NCBI GenBank assembly: GCA_902782625.1
Contig: CACZNZ010000501.1
Span: 1-6,241 of the forward strand
DNA length: 6,241 nt
DNA from: an uncultured Lachnospiraceae bacterium
GTDB taxonomy: Bacteria; Bacillota; Clostridia; Lachnospirales; Lachnospiraceae
Direction of reading: 5' to 3'
The notes under the pieces are model-generated. The model was not told the origin of the DNA. It ran no database searches and was given only the letters and a program-made list of their open reading frames with translations. The position numbers and the translations under genes were made by a program. The stretch's first letter is position 1, and every line of letters starts with the position of its first letter. Below, piece by piece: positions 5,243-6,241 of the stretch.

Positions 5243-6241
5243 ATGAGTAATAATCATTACAAAAAGAATAAAGTCCATAGGAAGACCGTTCCGGTGGTGC
5301 TGGCAGCTTTACTGATGCTGGCTCTGGTGGTGCCGTCATTCGCATTGGATCAATCAGGTGCTGCTGATCCGCAGTTCCATGAAGCTGTTGAAGAGACGGT
5401 AAACGGACCGGATGGGGAACCGAACGAAGAAATTCCGGCAGAAGCACCTGAAAATGAACCCGGGAAGGAAGCGGAAGAAGAAACTGATGAAGCAACTGAT
5501 GATACTGAAACAAATGACACCGGCGCGTTACAGGTAAATGAAGACAGTGCCGTGGAAGATGCAGAAGACACGGGAAACGGGGATGCAGAGACGGAAGTGA
5601 TTGTTCCGAAAAAGGAAGTAGTGCCACAGAAAAAACAGCTGGATACAAAAGCTGCAGGAGCAAAGGCTGCCGGTAATAAAAAAGTATCCTATACCGGAAG
5701 CAAAGTCGGCTCTGCTGCGGGAGAGACTACTGTATTCAAGGTGACTTCCGACGGAACGAAATATACCGGGACATGCGCAAGGCAGGGGATGACCATGGGA
5801 ACTTCAGGTACAGCAACGATAACAAAAATCTCCAATGGTACAAAAATCGCAAAGGTCATCTATCATTTTGCAATAGATCTTGGTGACAGCAACTGGTGGA
5901 CCGGTGATCATAAAACAGACAAAGTCGGCACAATACTTGGAATGGCCAGCAACGATGCGACCAACGTCACCAAACGCCGGATGGTTGAGGCATTCTGCCA
6001 GATTTATAATATGGGTGCTAACGACTGGTATAAAACCATTACAAACGCCAACACAGGAGGTTGGTCCACGGACACTGCAGACAGAGTGAGGGATTATTAT
6101 GCAGATATAAACAACAAGACCTGGTATAAAAACCTGACTGTGCCTGATGGATTCGAGATCTGGCTTGCGGATGCCGGGAATGCTCAGCCTTTCATAATCT
6201 GGGCTTATACACCTCCTGCTCCACCTACACCACCTACACCA
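5243..6241 (+). CDS. Secreted thioester-domain (Cpa-like) adhesin, N-terminal 333 residues, 3' end outside window
   Basis: The frame is open from the ATG at 5243 to the last base, with no stop. The start has GGAGG (5231-5235) 7 nt upstream and lies 2 nt after the previous stop. The signal peptide covers residues 1-34 (KKNKVHRK, then a Leu/Val core, cleavage likely after SFA34). An acidic, Pro/Thr-rich, probably disordered segment follows (about 41-120), then a Lys/Ala-rich linker (121-147). From about 148 to 322 a folded domain rich in aromatic residues resembles thioester domains of Gram-positive adhesins: a lone Cys in YTGTCARQG (C178), an SGTATI strand, IAKVIYHFA, and a closing Gln in AQPFIIWAY (Q315). 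Cys178 and Gln315 are the likely thioester pair, 137 residues apart, close to spacing in known domains. A proline-rich stretch (PPAPPTPPTP) begins at 324 and runs off the edge. In S. pyogenes the analogous Cpa sits at the pilus tip and binds host surfaces covalently. The thioester call is by pattern only; sorting signal and stalk domains, if any, lie outside. Confidence 0.72.
   Translation, partial: MSNNHYKKNKVHRKTVPVVLAALLMLALVVPSFALDQSGAADPQFHEAVEETVNGPDGEPNEEIPAEAPENEPGKEAEEETDEATDDTETNDTGALQVNEDSAVEDAEDTGNGDAETEVIVPKKEVVPQKKQLDTKAAGAKAAGNKKVSYTGSKVGSAAGETTVFKVTSDGTKYTGTCARQGMTMGTSGTATITKISNGTKIAKVIYHFAIDLGDSNWWTGDHKTDKVGTILGMASNDATNVTKRRMVEAFCQIYNMGANDWYKTITNANTGGWSTDTADRVRDYYADINNKTWYKNLTVPDGFEIWLADAGNAQPFIIWAYTPPAPPTPPTP
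6221..6241 (+). repeat. Start of 9-bp CCACCTACA tandem repeat encoding Pro-Pro-Thr
   Basis: Two full copies of CCACCTACA (6221-6229, 6230-6238) and the first codon of a third (6239-6241) lie in frame after the thioester-like domain, encoding PPT units. The array continues past the window, so its length is unknown. In wall adhesins such tracts act as stiff spacers, and exact 9-bp copies can change number by replication slippage without a frameshift. Confidence 0.6.

Noticed and set aside
5175..5663. 162-codon antisense open frame opposite the end of the small pilin and start of the thioester protein
   Set aside because: Leu/His/Pro-rich shadow of the acidic-repeat coding on the plus strand; it has no start signals and conflicts with two well-supported genes.
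5880..6089. 69-codon plus-strand frame inside the thioester-like domain
   Set aside because: Out of frame with the clear secreted protein, without its own ribosome binding site or family features.

Overview
The window looks like the chromosome of a low-to-mid GC Gram-positive anaerobe, most likely a gut- or mouth-type Clostridia (Lachnospiraceae-like). The reasons are strong AGGAG ribosome binding sites, ATA/AGA-rich codon use, sortase-anchored Cna-B/VaFE surface proteins and a class B sortase. The species cannot be read from the sequence.

Layout: positions 2-280 are the 3' end of an ABC-transporter permease of the FtsX/MacB kind, which belongs to a separate upstream unit and is closed by a rho-independent terminator at 307-341. 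A short non-coding stretch (346-556) then holds a second, weaker hairpin and a near-consensus sigma-A promoter (TTGACA-16-TAGAAT). From 557 to the right edge runs one tightly packed plus-strand operon of five genes: a 934-residue sortase-anchored pilin/adhesin (557-3361); a class B sortase (3358-4080); a signal-peptidase-like protein in which the catalytic Ser and Lys are Asp and Gly (4084-4659); a 194-residue single-domain FctA/Spy0128-like pilin with a sorting signal (4656-5240); and the first 333 codons of a secreted, probably thioester-domain adhesin that runs off the window (5243 onward). Neighbours overlap by 4 nt or are separated by 2-3 nt.

Together these parts match the toolkit of the streptococcal FCT-3-type pilus: a class B pilus sortase, a SipA-type inactive signal peptidase homologue, an FctA-like pilin and a Cpa-like thioester tip protein, but in a different gene order. 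The inferred working model is that the two anchored proteins, both ending in an APxTG-type signal, are polymerised or anchored by the class B sortase with help from the SipA-like protein, and the thioester protein acts as the adhesive subunit. The large protein carries three tandem VaFE (Thr-Gln ester bond) domains and at least two Cna-B domains with intact Lys/Glu/Asn isopeptide triads, so it looks like a covalently stapled stalk.

No RNA genes, CRISPR arrays, insertion sequences or origins were seen.
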